This document shows positions 33,545-44,277 of a stretch of DNA of 64,000 bases, piece by piece; the first letter of the stretch is position 1; every line of letters starts with the position of its first letter. Both the position numbers and the translations under genes were made by a program. A model generated the notes under the pieces. That model was not told the origin of the DNA and did no database searches. It was given only the letters and a program-made list of their open reading frames with translations. The stretch comes from Raffaelea ambrosiae (Eukaryota > Ascomycota > Sordariomycetes > Ophiostomatales > Ophiostomataceae): NCBI GenBank assembly GCA_002778195.1, contig PCDI01000001.1, positions 4,675,869 to 4,739,868 on the forward strand, written 5' to 3'.

Positions 33545-36196
33545 ATGCTTAGCAGTCTGACCACAACCTTCATGGCGCCAGCCAGCTCCAAGGATGCCGC
33601 AGCTGTCGGTAAGCGCCCAAGCGCACTGCGGCTCACCTCCTCGGGACGCACGGAAGCCGCCAGCAACGCCTCGGCTACCTCGACCTCGACCTCGACATTG
33701 AATTCGTCCGTCTTCAAACCTCCACCACCCAAGCGGTCCAGCACCGCGCCGCATGCCACTCCCCCAAAGACCAAAGACGCGTCCCACCAGAAGCAAACGA
33801 GCAAGATGACGTCGCGGAACGAGAAGAACAGAGCTGCCGCTCCTACCGGGCCTCGAGCCGATGGCACCGACACCTTTGAGACACAGGAGGACAACGACGA
33901 TCCGCCAGAACCCCCGAGGGCCTCTGTTGACATGGAGGACCTGCCCATCGAGCTCATTGGGCTCACAGACAAGTAGGTGGACCTCTCGCAGCATCTCCAG
34001 CAGCACACATCTCTATTGGTCATGGCTGACCCTTTTCCTCACCTATAGCTTCATCGAATCTCTCTCAGCCAAAGTCCATCCCACGCCTCCAAACATTGAA
34101 AGCCTCGCCCGCAAGTTTCAAGACTTTTATGCTACTTCTTCCGCCCACATCGGCACCCACATCGCCGCCCTGGCCATGCGCCAGAACCGCGAGTGGTCTC
34201 CAGCACCGTCCAGCACTCCCCGTGCCTCACCAGCCAGCATCTTCCGCGCCAAGGCCGCCTCTATCAGCGGCCGCGAAAGCAGGACGCCACCGCCGCCCCC
34301 CAAGACCGAGGCGGAGCAGCAGATGATCACGTCCGAGGAGCTTGCCAAACGCAAGCGGGCACGGCGAGCACTGGAGCAGAAACGCAGCCTGTTGGAAGAA
34401 GCCGTCGAGCGGAGGCTCTGCGAGGGCATCTACGACCGCATCTACCGCCACCGGACCACGCAGGACGAGGCCCAGGACGACAAGCTACGGTCCAAGACGG
34501 CAGCCCTGGACGTGGTCGGCATTGGCCCGGCGGACCTGGGCGTAGACCTCGGGTTGCCGACCTCGGCCGACCCAGAAATTGTGGCTGCGAAGCAGAAGGA
34601 GGTCCGCGAGTGGCTCGAGCCGGCCCGCAAGGAGATTGCCATCATGGGCCAGACGCACTACCCGCTGGGCAAGCTGAACCACCTCAAGTCGGCCCACAAG
34701 GCCATCGTGGACACGCTGTCCCACTTCCACCCTTCGTCGTCTGCCGACGAGATCATGCCCATGCTCATCTATACACTGATCACGCTGTCGCCTGAGCAGC
34801 TCAACGTGGTCAGCGACCTCAACTTCATTCAGCGTTTCCGCTGGGAACAGAAGATTGAAGGCGAGGCTGCGTACTGCCTGACAAATCTGGAAGCCTCCAT
34901 TAGCTTCCTGGATACCGTAGACCTGTCCACTCTGCGTGCGGATGAGGCGCCCTCTGGACCACGCAAGACGCCCGGCCCCGAGACCCCCAAGACGGAGACA
35001 TTCCCCCCCTACTTTGAGCAGAAAATCACCGTCTCGGCAGCGACCCCCAGCACCCCCGAGCTGAGTCCCAGCCAAGCAACAGCCTCTTCTATAAAGCCGG
35101 CACCCTCGCCCACCACGGGCCTGCGTGCTGCTGTGCAGCTGCGCAACCGCCGACTTAGTGACCTGGTCAACACGCCTGCTCAGGCGCTTGGTGCCGCTGG
35201 CGGAGCCGTGATCAACACGTTCAATGCAGCCGACCAAAGCTTCAAGACCATTGGCAATAGTCTGGAAGGCAGCTACCGTCTCTTCGTGGGCCGTATGAGC
35301 CAGCAGCAGCAGGCCGCAGCAGATGCTAGCGTGGGCGCCGTTGGCGGCGTGGACGGGACCGGGAAAGCCATCAGTGCTGCAGACGTTCTGCTACCCAAGA
35401 CGCTGGACGAGGCACGGAAACTCATTGCCACGCCACCGCCTGGAGGCAGCGAAGACGAAGCCTCTGTGAACGGCGATGACCAGCACCAAGCGGGGTCGAC
35501 GACTCTCCACCAAACACCACATATTACGCCGCCACACGACACGCCGACACCGCCGACGGGTCACAGGGAGCGCCGCGTGACTGCCACCCGCGAGGAGCGG
35601 CTGCTGTCACTGGTAGGCGGCCGCAAGACGTCCGTGTCGCGGGAACCAAGTGCCGATAGTGCGCGCAGCGCTGCCAGTTCTTCGCGGCGTGTGGCCTTTG
35701 CTGATGATGAGTCTACCGCTGGCTCGACAGCCTCGACATCGGCATCGGGGGCTGTGGCCACCGGTGTGGCTGCAGGAACGGCAGCGGCGGCTGCACCGGC
35801 TGCAGCGGGGGCTAACAACCCGGCGCTGATGGACTCTGTGCGGAATCTGGGCAACTCGCTGAATCCGATTTCGCGTCTGGGCGGGTTCCGTGGGTTTGGC
35901 CGGACGTCGACGCCTGCTGCAGCCACGGCGGATAAGCCTGCCGATGGAGGCGATTTAGCAACGGTAAGGCCTTTTCTTTCTGTCCCCATTTCTATGAGTC
36001 CATCCACTAAACAGTACAGGCCTTCCCTGACATTGCGGGAGCTCTGCCCCCCAAGCCGCACATAGCACCGCCGGTCAAGCGGTTCATGGAGCTGCACAAT
36101 CCCGCGGACCTGCGGATCAGCGAGGTGCTGGAGCTGCTGCGGGACTACCGGCGGCTGGCCACTGCGCTGAAAGACATGGGTGCCTTTGAAAAGTAG
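33545..36196 (+). CDS. VPS9-domain Rab5-type guanine nucleotide exchange factor (Muk1-like)
   Basis: Three exons, 33545-33972, 34049-35963 and 36020-36196, give 839 residues. Intron 1 (GTAGGT...CTATAG) joins GLTD to NFIESLS; intron 2 (GTAAGG...TACAG, 56 nt) replaces a premature stop with AFPDIAGALPPKP and ends ALKDMGAFEK. The VPS9 domain spans about residues 275-435. D376 and P380 in SADEIMP, and Y418 and T421 in GEAAYCLT, reproduce the spacing of the catalytic Asp, Pro, Tyr and Thr of Rabex-5. An upstream basic helix (KRKRARRALEQKR, about 243-256) precedes it. The first 140 residues and the region after 460 are Ser/Pro/Ala rich and likely disordered. The conserved last 60 residues (FMELHNPADLR, LLRDYRRLA) are also typical of the fungal family. 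Family role: activates Vps21/Rab5 GTPases on endosomes. Confidence 0.9.
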
Positions 36197-37318
36197 GGTC
36201 AGCCGTGCTGGTGGAGAGATGAAACAGAATGAGAACGTTGGGGACTTGAATATGGAACGGGCACAGAAGCAACTCCTTGTTGAGCTGGTTTGAAGTTTTT
36301 TTTTTTTTAAAGTCTTGCCTTCTTTTTCATTGGTACGGCGCAATGGGCAAAGTTGTTTTCGTGTTTGTTCTTGTCAAGTCAATTTTGGTGTCATCCGGAA
36401 ACAGGGTATTGTCATATGTTTTCTTGTTGTCATTCTCTCCTTTGTTCTTGCATAACTGTGTTTGCCTGTTTTTCCTCTTATTAGACCATAACAAAACCAC
36501 TGGACAAGGCAAAGAAAGAAGCGTTTTACTCATGATATCACTGTTCTTGTAGTGATCTCGCCTAGCAGTCCCACAGTTCACTGATCTTTCCAACTTGTCT
36601 TCTGTTGAAAAAAAAGAACGCCATGTTGACAATTGCAATTTTGGTATTTTTTGAAATCTACTTAAAGGAAGGCGGTAACCTAAAACAACGTTGTACTCGG
36701 ACGAGACAAAAGAGAAGAAAGGGGGTTTAAAAGGAGATAAGGCACACGAAAGCGCAGAACGAACGAGAACAGGAAAAAAAAAGCACAATTTTAAGCCCAT
36801 AATCCAAGAAAAAGAAAGGAAATAGAAAAATGGAAGAAGAAAAAAAATAGTCCGTAGTCGCCAGTGCATGCGGTATCGTTTGTAAGGTACATCAGAGCCT
36901 TGGAAATGGGAGTGGATGGGGGGGTTGGATGGGGAGATTGTTCGAGGTGGGAATAACCAAAAACAGGAGAGACGAAGAGTGGAACGGGAGGCAAGACAAC
37001 GGCATAAGAACAGAGAGGAGCCTGGTGGGAATCGTCGTCTTTTGTTTTTCTCTCCTTGCTCCTTCTTGTATGCATGTGTACTTTTGGCGAAGAGAGTGGT
37101 ATATGCAAAGAGACAGATTTGTGTATGCGATGTATGTACGTCAAAGGAGGAGAGGACACGAATGGAGGGGAGGGGTATGAGGGTATGGCGGGAAGGGTAT
37201 AAAATGCATGAGTGGTATAAGGGGGTATGACTGTATAGAGGACGAGAAGAAACAAGAGAGAGCAGAGAGAGACAAGAGAGACGAAACAAAAAAAGCGAGG
37301 TGACCAAGGGGGGTGCTT
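36197..37318. other. Convergent 3' spacer
   Basis: Lies between the 3' ends of the VPS9 gene (plus) and alpha-actinin (minus). T-rich just after the VPS9 stop, then AG-rich on the plus strand. The 326-codon minus-strand frame here is Leu/Ser/Phe-rich low complexity and is not accepted as a gene. Confidence 0.5.
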
Positions 37319-40300
37319 TTAGTGCATCCCATTCACCAGCCCCTTCCGTGGACTGCCGCCCGCCAGCGACGCCAGCATGGGCGGCGGCGACGACGACGAC
37401 GATATGGACGACGCATGCGCCTTGTGTCCGCCTAGACCGCCGCCCATGGCGCTGCTGCTCGTCGTCCCCTGGCTGCTCACGCCGCTGCTCCGGTTGTGGG
37501 ACGACGACTCGTAGGCCTGGTGTGTCTGGTGGGCCTGGCTCTGGCTCTGGCTCTCGCGCGTGTTCTGCGCCGCAATCTCCTCGGCGCTGCTCATCATCTT
37601 GTCCATAAAGGTAATGTAGTCGTACTGCGGCGTGCCCCGGTCCTCGGCCAGGTCGGGCCCCGCGTGCGGCGGCATCATGGACACCAGCTGGTCGATCACC
37701 TCGTCCGGCACCAGCGAGTGCCGCAGGTCCATCTCCGTCACGTACGGCTTGCCGTCCGCCACCTCGCGGAACGACTGGAACACCTGCTCGGCCGTGTTCT
37801 GGTCCTCCGTCACGTCCACCATGAAGCGGATAAACTGCTCAAACGACACCCGCGGCGGTTGTTGTCCTGCGAGCGACGACGCGTGTGGTCGCATGCCGCC
37901 GCCGCCGCCGCCTCCGCCTCTCCCGAACCCACCGCCGGCCGCCTCGGCCGTCGCCTCGGCCGCCTCCACAAAGTACTCGTGCATCTCCTCTTCGGAAAAC
38001 ACCAGCCCCAGGGACGCCAGCGCGGCCGAGAACTCGAGCTCCTGCAGGGCGTTGCTGTCGTCGCGGTCAAAGTGGCGGAAGACCGACTCGAACTCCTCGA
38101 GCTGGATGGGCGTCAGGTTGGTCATGCTGCGGGCGACCATCTGGTTCTCGAGAAAGGCCAGCTTCTTGGACACGCTCGCCTTGGCCAGCCCCAGCTCGTA
38201 GCACAGCTCGTCGTACGTGTAGGTGGTAAAGTCGTTCTCTTCAATGTTGGCCTCCTGGCACTGCTCGTCCACGGCGGCAATGGTCGACAGGTAGCTTTCC
38301 AGCGGCGGCAGGTTGTCCGACAGCTTGCGCACGTGCAGCAGCTGGTCCTCGACGTCGCCTTCCAGACCAGAGATGGCCAGCTGCACCGTGTTGAGCGCCA
38401 TGGCAAAGTCGTTGGCCTTGTCGGCGAAGGACTTGCGTAGGGCGTTTTTGATACTGCAAGAGTTAGATGGCTGATGAAGATGAAGAAAAAAGGAAATAAA
38501 GAAATAGAGAGAGAAAGAAAGAAAAAAAGAAAAATAAGAAACAGAAAAGAAAAAGAAAAGAAAAAAAAGAAAGGAAAAAAAGAAGGAAAGACAAAAAAAA
38601 AAAAAGAAAAAGAAGAAGAAAAAAACAAAAACAAAAACACTCACTCTCGAATCGTCTCGTTAATCACTTGCCCCCGGCTCATCTCGGCCGTCGTCAGCGC
38701 CGCCCACTCCCGGTCCAGCACGTCCAGCCCCAGCGCGGCCGGCGGGTCGTACGGCCGCAGCCGGTACGTGCCCAGCTTGGTCTTGATGTTGCCGAGCAGC
38801 GTGGCCAGCTCGCTCTTCTCGGCGACCCAGGCGCGCTTCTGGCCGCGCTTGTACGACGCAAACGTGGCGGCCTGGGCCTTGGCGTCGGCGTAGGTGCCGG
38901 CAAACGTGGCGGCCTGCCACGACTCGACCTGGGCGCGGATCTGGCGCATCAGCTCGGCCATGCGGCGCTCGTAGGCGCTCTGCATCTCCCAGGCGCCCTG
39001 CATGTTGTTGACAAACTTCTCGACGCGGCGGCCGGCGTTCTCGACCTTCTCCATCTGCGAGAAGGCGTGGAACCAGTAGGCGATGTAGGTCATGAGCGAG
39101 CGGTCGTCGGGCTTGGCCACGTCGCAGACGTCCTCGACGTCCAGCAGCTTGGGGATGCCGATCTCGCGGTGGGCCAGGTCAAAGGCCAGCTGCATGTTGC
39201 CGCGGCGGTCCGACTTGTCCAGCGCGTCGTAGTCGATCAGGTCCGGGCGGTGGATGTCGAGCAGCGCGCAAAAGGCCAGGCCGTCGTTCCAGCTGGCGCT
39301 GAAGTCGCGCACGTCGACCTCGTCGTAGCAGGCCGTCTTGCGCTGGCACCACAGCAGCAGGCCCTCCTTGGCCGTCATGCCCTCCTCGTGGATGTCGCTG
39401 ATCGTGAAGCGCAGAATCAGCGTCCAGATCAGGCCCAGGATGATCTTGCGGTTGCCGTCGACCACGTCCTCGGCGCCAATGTTGGTCATCTGGATGCCGC
39501 GCGACTTGATAAAGTTGAGCGCCAGGTTGGCGTTCTCGAAGCGCTGCACGCGCAGCTTCGGCTTGGCCGCATACCGCCCCAGCGACTCGCTCGACAGGCA
39601 CTCCAGCAGGTGGATCAGCATGACGCCGTCGCTGAGGTCGGCCACCAGGTCCTTGACCTCGAGGTCGCGCTCCATCAGCTTCGTGTTGAGCCATTTGGTA
39701 AACGTCTTCTCCTGCACCTTGATCCACCGCTGCTGCTCGGCAAACGCCATTCTCGCGAGGCCGCCGCCCTGGGCTGGTGCTGCTTCCGAACCGGTGCTGG
39801 ACGGTGGGGGGGGGGATCCGTCTACCGATCCCGGGGTGCGGGTATCGCTCGGGCTGCCGGCTCGCCGGGTCGTCCAGTCCCAGTCCCGGACAAGGTCTTT
39901 TTCTTTCTCGCTGCGCTCTCGATGCTCGCTCGATCCGAGGGCCACACTAGCCGAGCCGGAGCGCTGGACCCGGGCTGCATGCAGCTGCTTGGCGTCTCGT
40001 CGGCTGCGTGTGAGGGGGGCCGAGGCGGACCCAGTCGAAGAACGGGGTGTCGGTGTCGGCGGAGAACACTGCGTCTGCAGATGCAGCGACGACGACGACG
40101 ACGAGTACAGCGACGAGGCCGCACTGATCACGGACGCACGGCGGCTGTCAAAGTCAGCGTCCTTGTCGGCAGTCGAGACGCTGCTGCTGGCCGATTCCGA
40201 GTAGGCCGAGACAATCGACTGGCGATGGGGCGGTGACGGTGCGTTGTGGATGCTGTCGTAGCGCTGCAGATGAGCAATGGTATTCTGCTGGTAGCCGATG

Positions 40301-40527
40301 TGCGTATGCGGCGGGTTTGCGTGCGTGCTGGACGGTGGTGAGTGCAAAGACGGCGGGTGCAGGCCTTGGGTGACCTGAATAGTGTCGTTCGGCGGCTCTT
40401 CGTCATGTAAACAAAAAGCGGGAAATGCTTCGGTGGGCTCTGCGTTGCTGGGCAGGAGCGAAGGAGGGGCCGCTCCTGCCACCACCAGTTGCACTGGCGC
40501 CAGGGGCTCGGCTTGGGCTGCCGCCAT
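37319..40527 (-). CDS. Alpha-actinin (actin cross-linker) with long N-terminal extension
   Basis: Exons 40527-38645 and 38453-37319, joined across a 191-nt intron (GTGAGT, CTAAC, TTGCAG), give 1005 residues; the join reads INETIRD-IKNALRKSF. Two calponin-homology domains form the actin-binding module: about residues 260-375 (QQRWIKVQEKTFTKW) and 376-488 (LLLWCQRKT, FSASWNDGLAFCALL, YWFHAFSQ). A short spectrin-type rod follows (about 489-730), then EF hands; DRDDSNALQELE is a canonical 12-residue calcium loop, and others are degenerate. A Gly-rich insert (about residues 820-850) interrupts the EF region. Fungal relatives act at septation rings and actin patches (S. pombe Ain1, about 620 residues). 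The first 259 residues are Ser/Pro-rich without a domain; the first ATG (40527) was chosen, but ATG 39750 just before CH1 would give a conventional 746-residue protein. Confidence 0.92.
38485..38640. repeat. Purine-rich low-complexity tract filling the alpha-actinin intron
   Basis: About 150 nt almost purely of A and G on the plus strand, that is a long T/C tract in the sense orientation of the intron, lying between the donor and the CTAAC branch site. It roughly doubles the intron compared with a 60-100 nt fungal norm. Confidence 0.75.
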
Positions 40528-42663
40528 GGCTGGCGTTGGTGGGGTGTGGGTGTGTGTGTGGGTGGTAATAGGCGATATTATTAGCGCGCGCTGGTGGGCT
40601 TGCGGGCTCTCTGCCCCCCTGGTCCAGTGGTCGAATGGTGCTGGTTGGCGTGCACTGGCGTCCCTTCCCAACGGGCTCTCGCGCTGCTGGAGGCAATGGC
40701 GGTGGGTAATTTTGGGGTCGGTTGCTGGATGCGGTGCTCTCGGTAGTGTTGGCCTTAGCGCATTTATAAATAGGTCCGAGTTAATAAGTGACAACTCAGG
40801 AACAAGGGAGACCGCAGGCAGAAAGACAAACGACGAGAACAAAACATGAGCTGCGAGAGAGCAAAAGAAACAGGAGAACAAAGGGAGAACAAAAGGAGAA
40901 CAAAAGGAGCCGACCGAGTTCGCGAGAGGGAGAGACAAAGATAAATGCACCCGACACTGCAAGGTTGTAAGCCATCCCCCTCAAGACGAAACACGGGCGC
41001 AGCGCAACAGAATAATAGCAGAGACGTAAGAAGAGACACAAGAGCTCTTGATAGGAAGCCCTCTCTGCTTCGTCTTCTCGGCGCCTATGCTAGCCAGACG
41101 GCCCTGTCTCTCCTTTTCCCGTGGGGTCTGCTTTGCTGAAACACAATCGCCTTGTCGCCGTGCCGCTCGTCGATGGCGGCGGCCATGCACATCACCATGC
41201 ACATCAGCCTGCTTGTTGCCCACCCTTGCCTTCTTTCTCCTTTTTCTTTTCCCTGTCCCTGTTTCTTCTTGATTTCCTGCCTTGCCCTCAGATGCGCTTA
41301 GTCTGTTTCTTGTCTCCCCTGTATGCGCTCACGGTTCTCCACACTCCCCATCCGTCCCATCGTTCGACCTTGCCAGGATGGCAAAATGCGTAGACCCCAA
41401 GAGTCTGCCCACGTCGTCGTGCATCGCAATGCGATCCTTCTTGTCTGTTCTTTGCAGGCCTCTTTGTCCCCCCCCCTTTAATATCCCCAGACCAGATAAC
41501 AGACTACTCGTCCTTTGGGTTACATGGCGCTCTTGGGTTGTTTCTTGCCCTTACAAGCAAACCTTGTCGCAAGGGTATGTTGCCTCTCTTTTTTTACACC
41601 CAAACCCGACCAATAAGGAAGTCGACTCTGCTCACAAAGCGAGTCTCTGGTCGGGTCTGTTTCTCCCATGTTTGCCATGAACGTGCTGACCCCCTGTCCT
41701 CGCCGTGCCATTTGCTCGCCTGTCTTCGTCGGCTGCGACCCACTGCTGCGGCCTGGGATGAGTCTCAGCATGACTTTATCCAGGGCTGCACAACGCATAA
41801 AAGTGGACAAGGCTGGCGTAGCCTGTTGTGGGGTGCAGACACTGCTACGTACCATGGCTTGCAAGTCGTAACTAATAGTAACTAGTTACTATGTAATACC
41901 CGCAGTCATACTGTGTACGCAAGCTCCCTCCACTCGCTGTTGGCCAAGAGAAACGAGAGAGCTCTGACAGCCTCTGCTTCAAAACACCAAACACAAACCT
42001 ATTTATCCATTTTTGGGACAGTCACCGAAAGGAGACCCCGAAAGCATGTCTTGCTCTGTATTTTGCAAGTGCATCCCTTTCCATTTGCCAGTAGTTCGTC
42101 CCATCCCCAGAATTAGTTGTCTGTTTTCTGCCTGTCTTCTGCCCTCTGTTCATTGACTTGTGGTCCCCTTCTTCTATCCTCTGATCTCTTACTTGTGGTC
42201 TTCTTCTATCCTCTGATCTCTTACTTGTGGTCCTCTTCTATCCTCTCTTCTCTGACTTGTGGTTCTCTTCTTTTGCCTTGCAATTCCGCAAGCCGATCAC
42301 TTCGACACAACTGTGCCCCGTCCGTGACCGTTGCCTAACTACGCGGCACTTTCACTAACAAGCGGCTAGGGAATGTAACATCTCCCAAAGGCCCCTATTC
42401 ATGCTGCAACGCCGTATCAAAGGGCACCAAGCCTCTTTCACGCCAATAAGCTTTCTCGTGTTAGGGGAATAATAATGATCAAGGCTGCTGGTAGCCATTT
42501 ATAGTTCATTCGTTGCACATGCAATGCATGCCTTGCCTTCATAAAATATCAAACCCATACATGTTGGGGGTATCATCATAGTCGTTACTTGTCCTGTTGC
42601 GCCGTCGTTTCCTTGCTCTCTGCCGTGGTCCCATCAGCTCCTAGCCCGTGTTCGTGAGTCGGC
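40528..42663. other. 2.1 kb intergenic region upstream of alpha-actinin
   Basis: Holds the alpha-actinin promoter and, at its far end, the 3' region of the next minus-strand gene. The frame upstream of alpha-actinin stays open to 40962 but has no ATG before 40527. A 32-bp tandem repeat sits at 42156-42275. Confidence 0.5.
42156..42275. repeat. 32-35 bp tandem repeat, about 4 units
   Basis: The word ACTTGTGGT recurs at 42156, 42191, 42223 and 42255, each followed by CT-rich sequence with TCTATCCTCT in the first three; spacing is 35, 32 and 32 bp. Noncoding, about 400 bp beyond the stop of the 42664-44064 gene. Confidence 0.8.
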
Positions 42664-44064
42664 TCATCCATCCATTGTTCGGCGCCGTTTTCTCGCCCTG
42701 TGCGCGTCTCCTAGACCGCCAGGATCGTTCCCTCCCTCGCTGCTGTCGACCCGCCCATCAACTGATGGCGGCGTCCGAGGCAGAGTTTTCGGATACATAT
42801 CTGCCTCACTCTCTGTCTTGTGTGTCTGTGGCTCTTCTGCATCACTGTCGTCATCACTGCCCCTTTTCCTCTTCCGCGTGCTTTGATATGTTTCCCGTGT
42901 TGCTTGTTGTTCTGTCGTTCGAATCGGTTCTTTTTTTATATGCCCCACCTCGTATTCGCCCAGGGAAGACCGACTTCCTGTTGGACTGATGGGAAGATCG
43001 GGAGCCTGTGGTGGAGGTGTGCGTGGACTTGTATCGTTCATGGTAGATGGCGAGGACACTGATGATTGTGCCTGTCGTCGTACCGGCGATATGGATCGTT
43101 CCGGTGAAGCAGTTCGTGATGGCGCCGGCGAGAACACCTCGCTAATGTGGTCGACGACTTTGATGACTGGCTTTGGTTGCTGGATGTCGAACGTGGCGCT
43201 ATTGGTCTCGTCGCGGAATTCTGCATAGTCAAAGTTCTCAAACGAGTCCATCTGAACACCACACGATATCGGTGGTTCGCTCGCGTCTGAAGCCGGTTTC
43301 AACTCCGGCTCAGGCTCGTTGTTAGGACTCGTGAAATCGTGCGTCGGTCGGGATCGGGATTGTGATGGTGCCGGCGAAGGAGTCCGCGACGGTACCGGTG
43401 AGAACACCTCGCTCATGTGGTCGACCACCTCGATGACTGGTTCAGGCGTCCCAAAGAAACACTTCATCGTGAAATCGGGCTCGTACTCGGATATATCAAA
43501 ATCCAGGCCAGCCGACTGGGCACCGCAGTCGATGGGCGATTCGGTCTCTGGCAGCTTTTCCGTGTCGTCGTCCGTCCAGCCGGGCGCCTGTCTGTCCCGC
43601 TCGTCCCAGGTCCACATGGGCATCCTTTCCCACTTAATGCGGCGCGAGAAGTGTTCGTAGAATCGGAAGAAAAACATGAGGATGTTATCGAGGCTTCTTT
43701 CATGCAAAACGTCCCAGAGAGCATTGTAGCCTTCGGTGCCGGGGCCGACGACGTTCATCGACCGGAGACCTGGTTTCTCAAACTTTCTCAAGATTCCATT
43801 CAGCGCCTCGATTGTCTCATTCCGTCTCATTGCAGAAATCTCCTCCATGATTTGGTGGAAATGCTCCGTATCCTTCGAGCGACGCGCAGCGTCCCGGACG
43901 TCTGCATGGAAGGCTTTGGGGCTCTGTAGAGACACGGTCACAGTGTTGTATTTGTCATGCAACGACTCAAACAGTTCGTCCTCGCGTATTTTGACGCGAG
44001 GATCGCCCCAGCCATATAGGCCACTGTGGAAACGTTCTGTTGCAAAGGCGCGTGGGTGCGTCAT
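42664..44064 (-). CDS. Unrecognised protein with nuclear-type signals and an internal 88-residue-period duplication
   Basis: Single exon, 466 residues. I do not recognise the family. Residues 1-150 look folded (many aromatic and charged residues, for example MFFFRFYEHFSRRIKWERM); the rest is Ser/Pro/Glu-rich. Residues 175-231 and 263-321 are duplicates sharing CG(A/V)Q, FD(I/Y), PVI(E/K)VVDH(M/I)SEVFSP and PSRT(P/A)SP. Basic clusters TRKRKRG (about 396-402) and ARKRRRT (about 457-463) look like nuclear localisation signals. The gene starts only 213 bp after the stop of the kinase gene on the same strand, so a functional link or shared regulation is possible but unproven. Codon use is less C/G-biased than in neighbours such as alpha-actinin, which is compatible with a fast-evolving or accessory gene. 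An upstream non-coding exon cannot be excluded. Confidence 0.7.
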   Translation of the reverse strand: MTHPRAFATERFHSGLYGWGDPRVKIREDELFESLHDKYNTVTVSLQSPKAFHADVRDAARRSKDTEHFHQIMEEISAMRRNETIEALNGILRKFEKPGLRSMNVVGPGTEGYNALWDVLHERSLDNILMFFFRFYEHFSRRIKWERMPMWTWDERDRQAPGWTDDDTEKLPETESPIDCGAQSAGLDFDISEYEPDFTMKCFFGTPEPVIEVVDHMSEVFSPVPSRTPSPAPSQSRSRPTHDFTSPNNEPEPELKPASDASEPPISCGVQMDSFENFDYAEFRDETNSATFDIQQPKPVIKVVDHISEVFSPAPSRTASPERSISPVRRQAQSSVSSPSTMNDTSPRTPPPQAPDLPISPTGSRSSLGEYEVGHIKKEPIRTTEQQATRETYQSTRKRKRGSDDDSDAEEPQTHKTESEADMYPKTLPRTPPSVDGRVDSSEGGNDPGGLGDAHRARKRRRTMDG

Positions 44065-44277
44065 GATGTGCTTGTGAGAGCTGTCATATCAGTGTGAAGG
44101 GAGGATGGAGATGTAGGAGCAAAAGAAGTGTACTCGTAGGGATATTCCTTATTTGTAGGTGACTAAGTTTTATTGGGCTGAAACTCATGGCACGTGATAA
44201 CTACTCCAGGCAACCAAACCACCATCTTCCTGCAATCGCCACCAGTCATCTCCTCCACGCTAACTAAATTCTGTAAT

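Noticed and set aside
36327..37307. 326-codon minus-strand frame between the VPS9 gene and alpha-actinin
   Set aside because: Low-complexity Ser/Leu/Phe from AG-rich DNA; no family match that I recognise.
38668..40236. 522-codon plus-strand frame opposite alpha-actinin
   Set aside because: Same cause; the minus strand encodes two CH domains.
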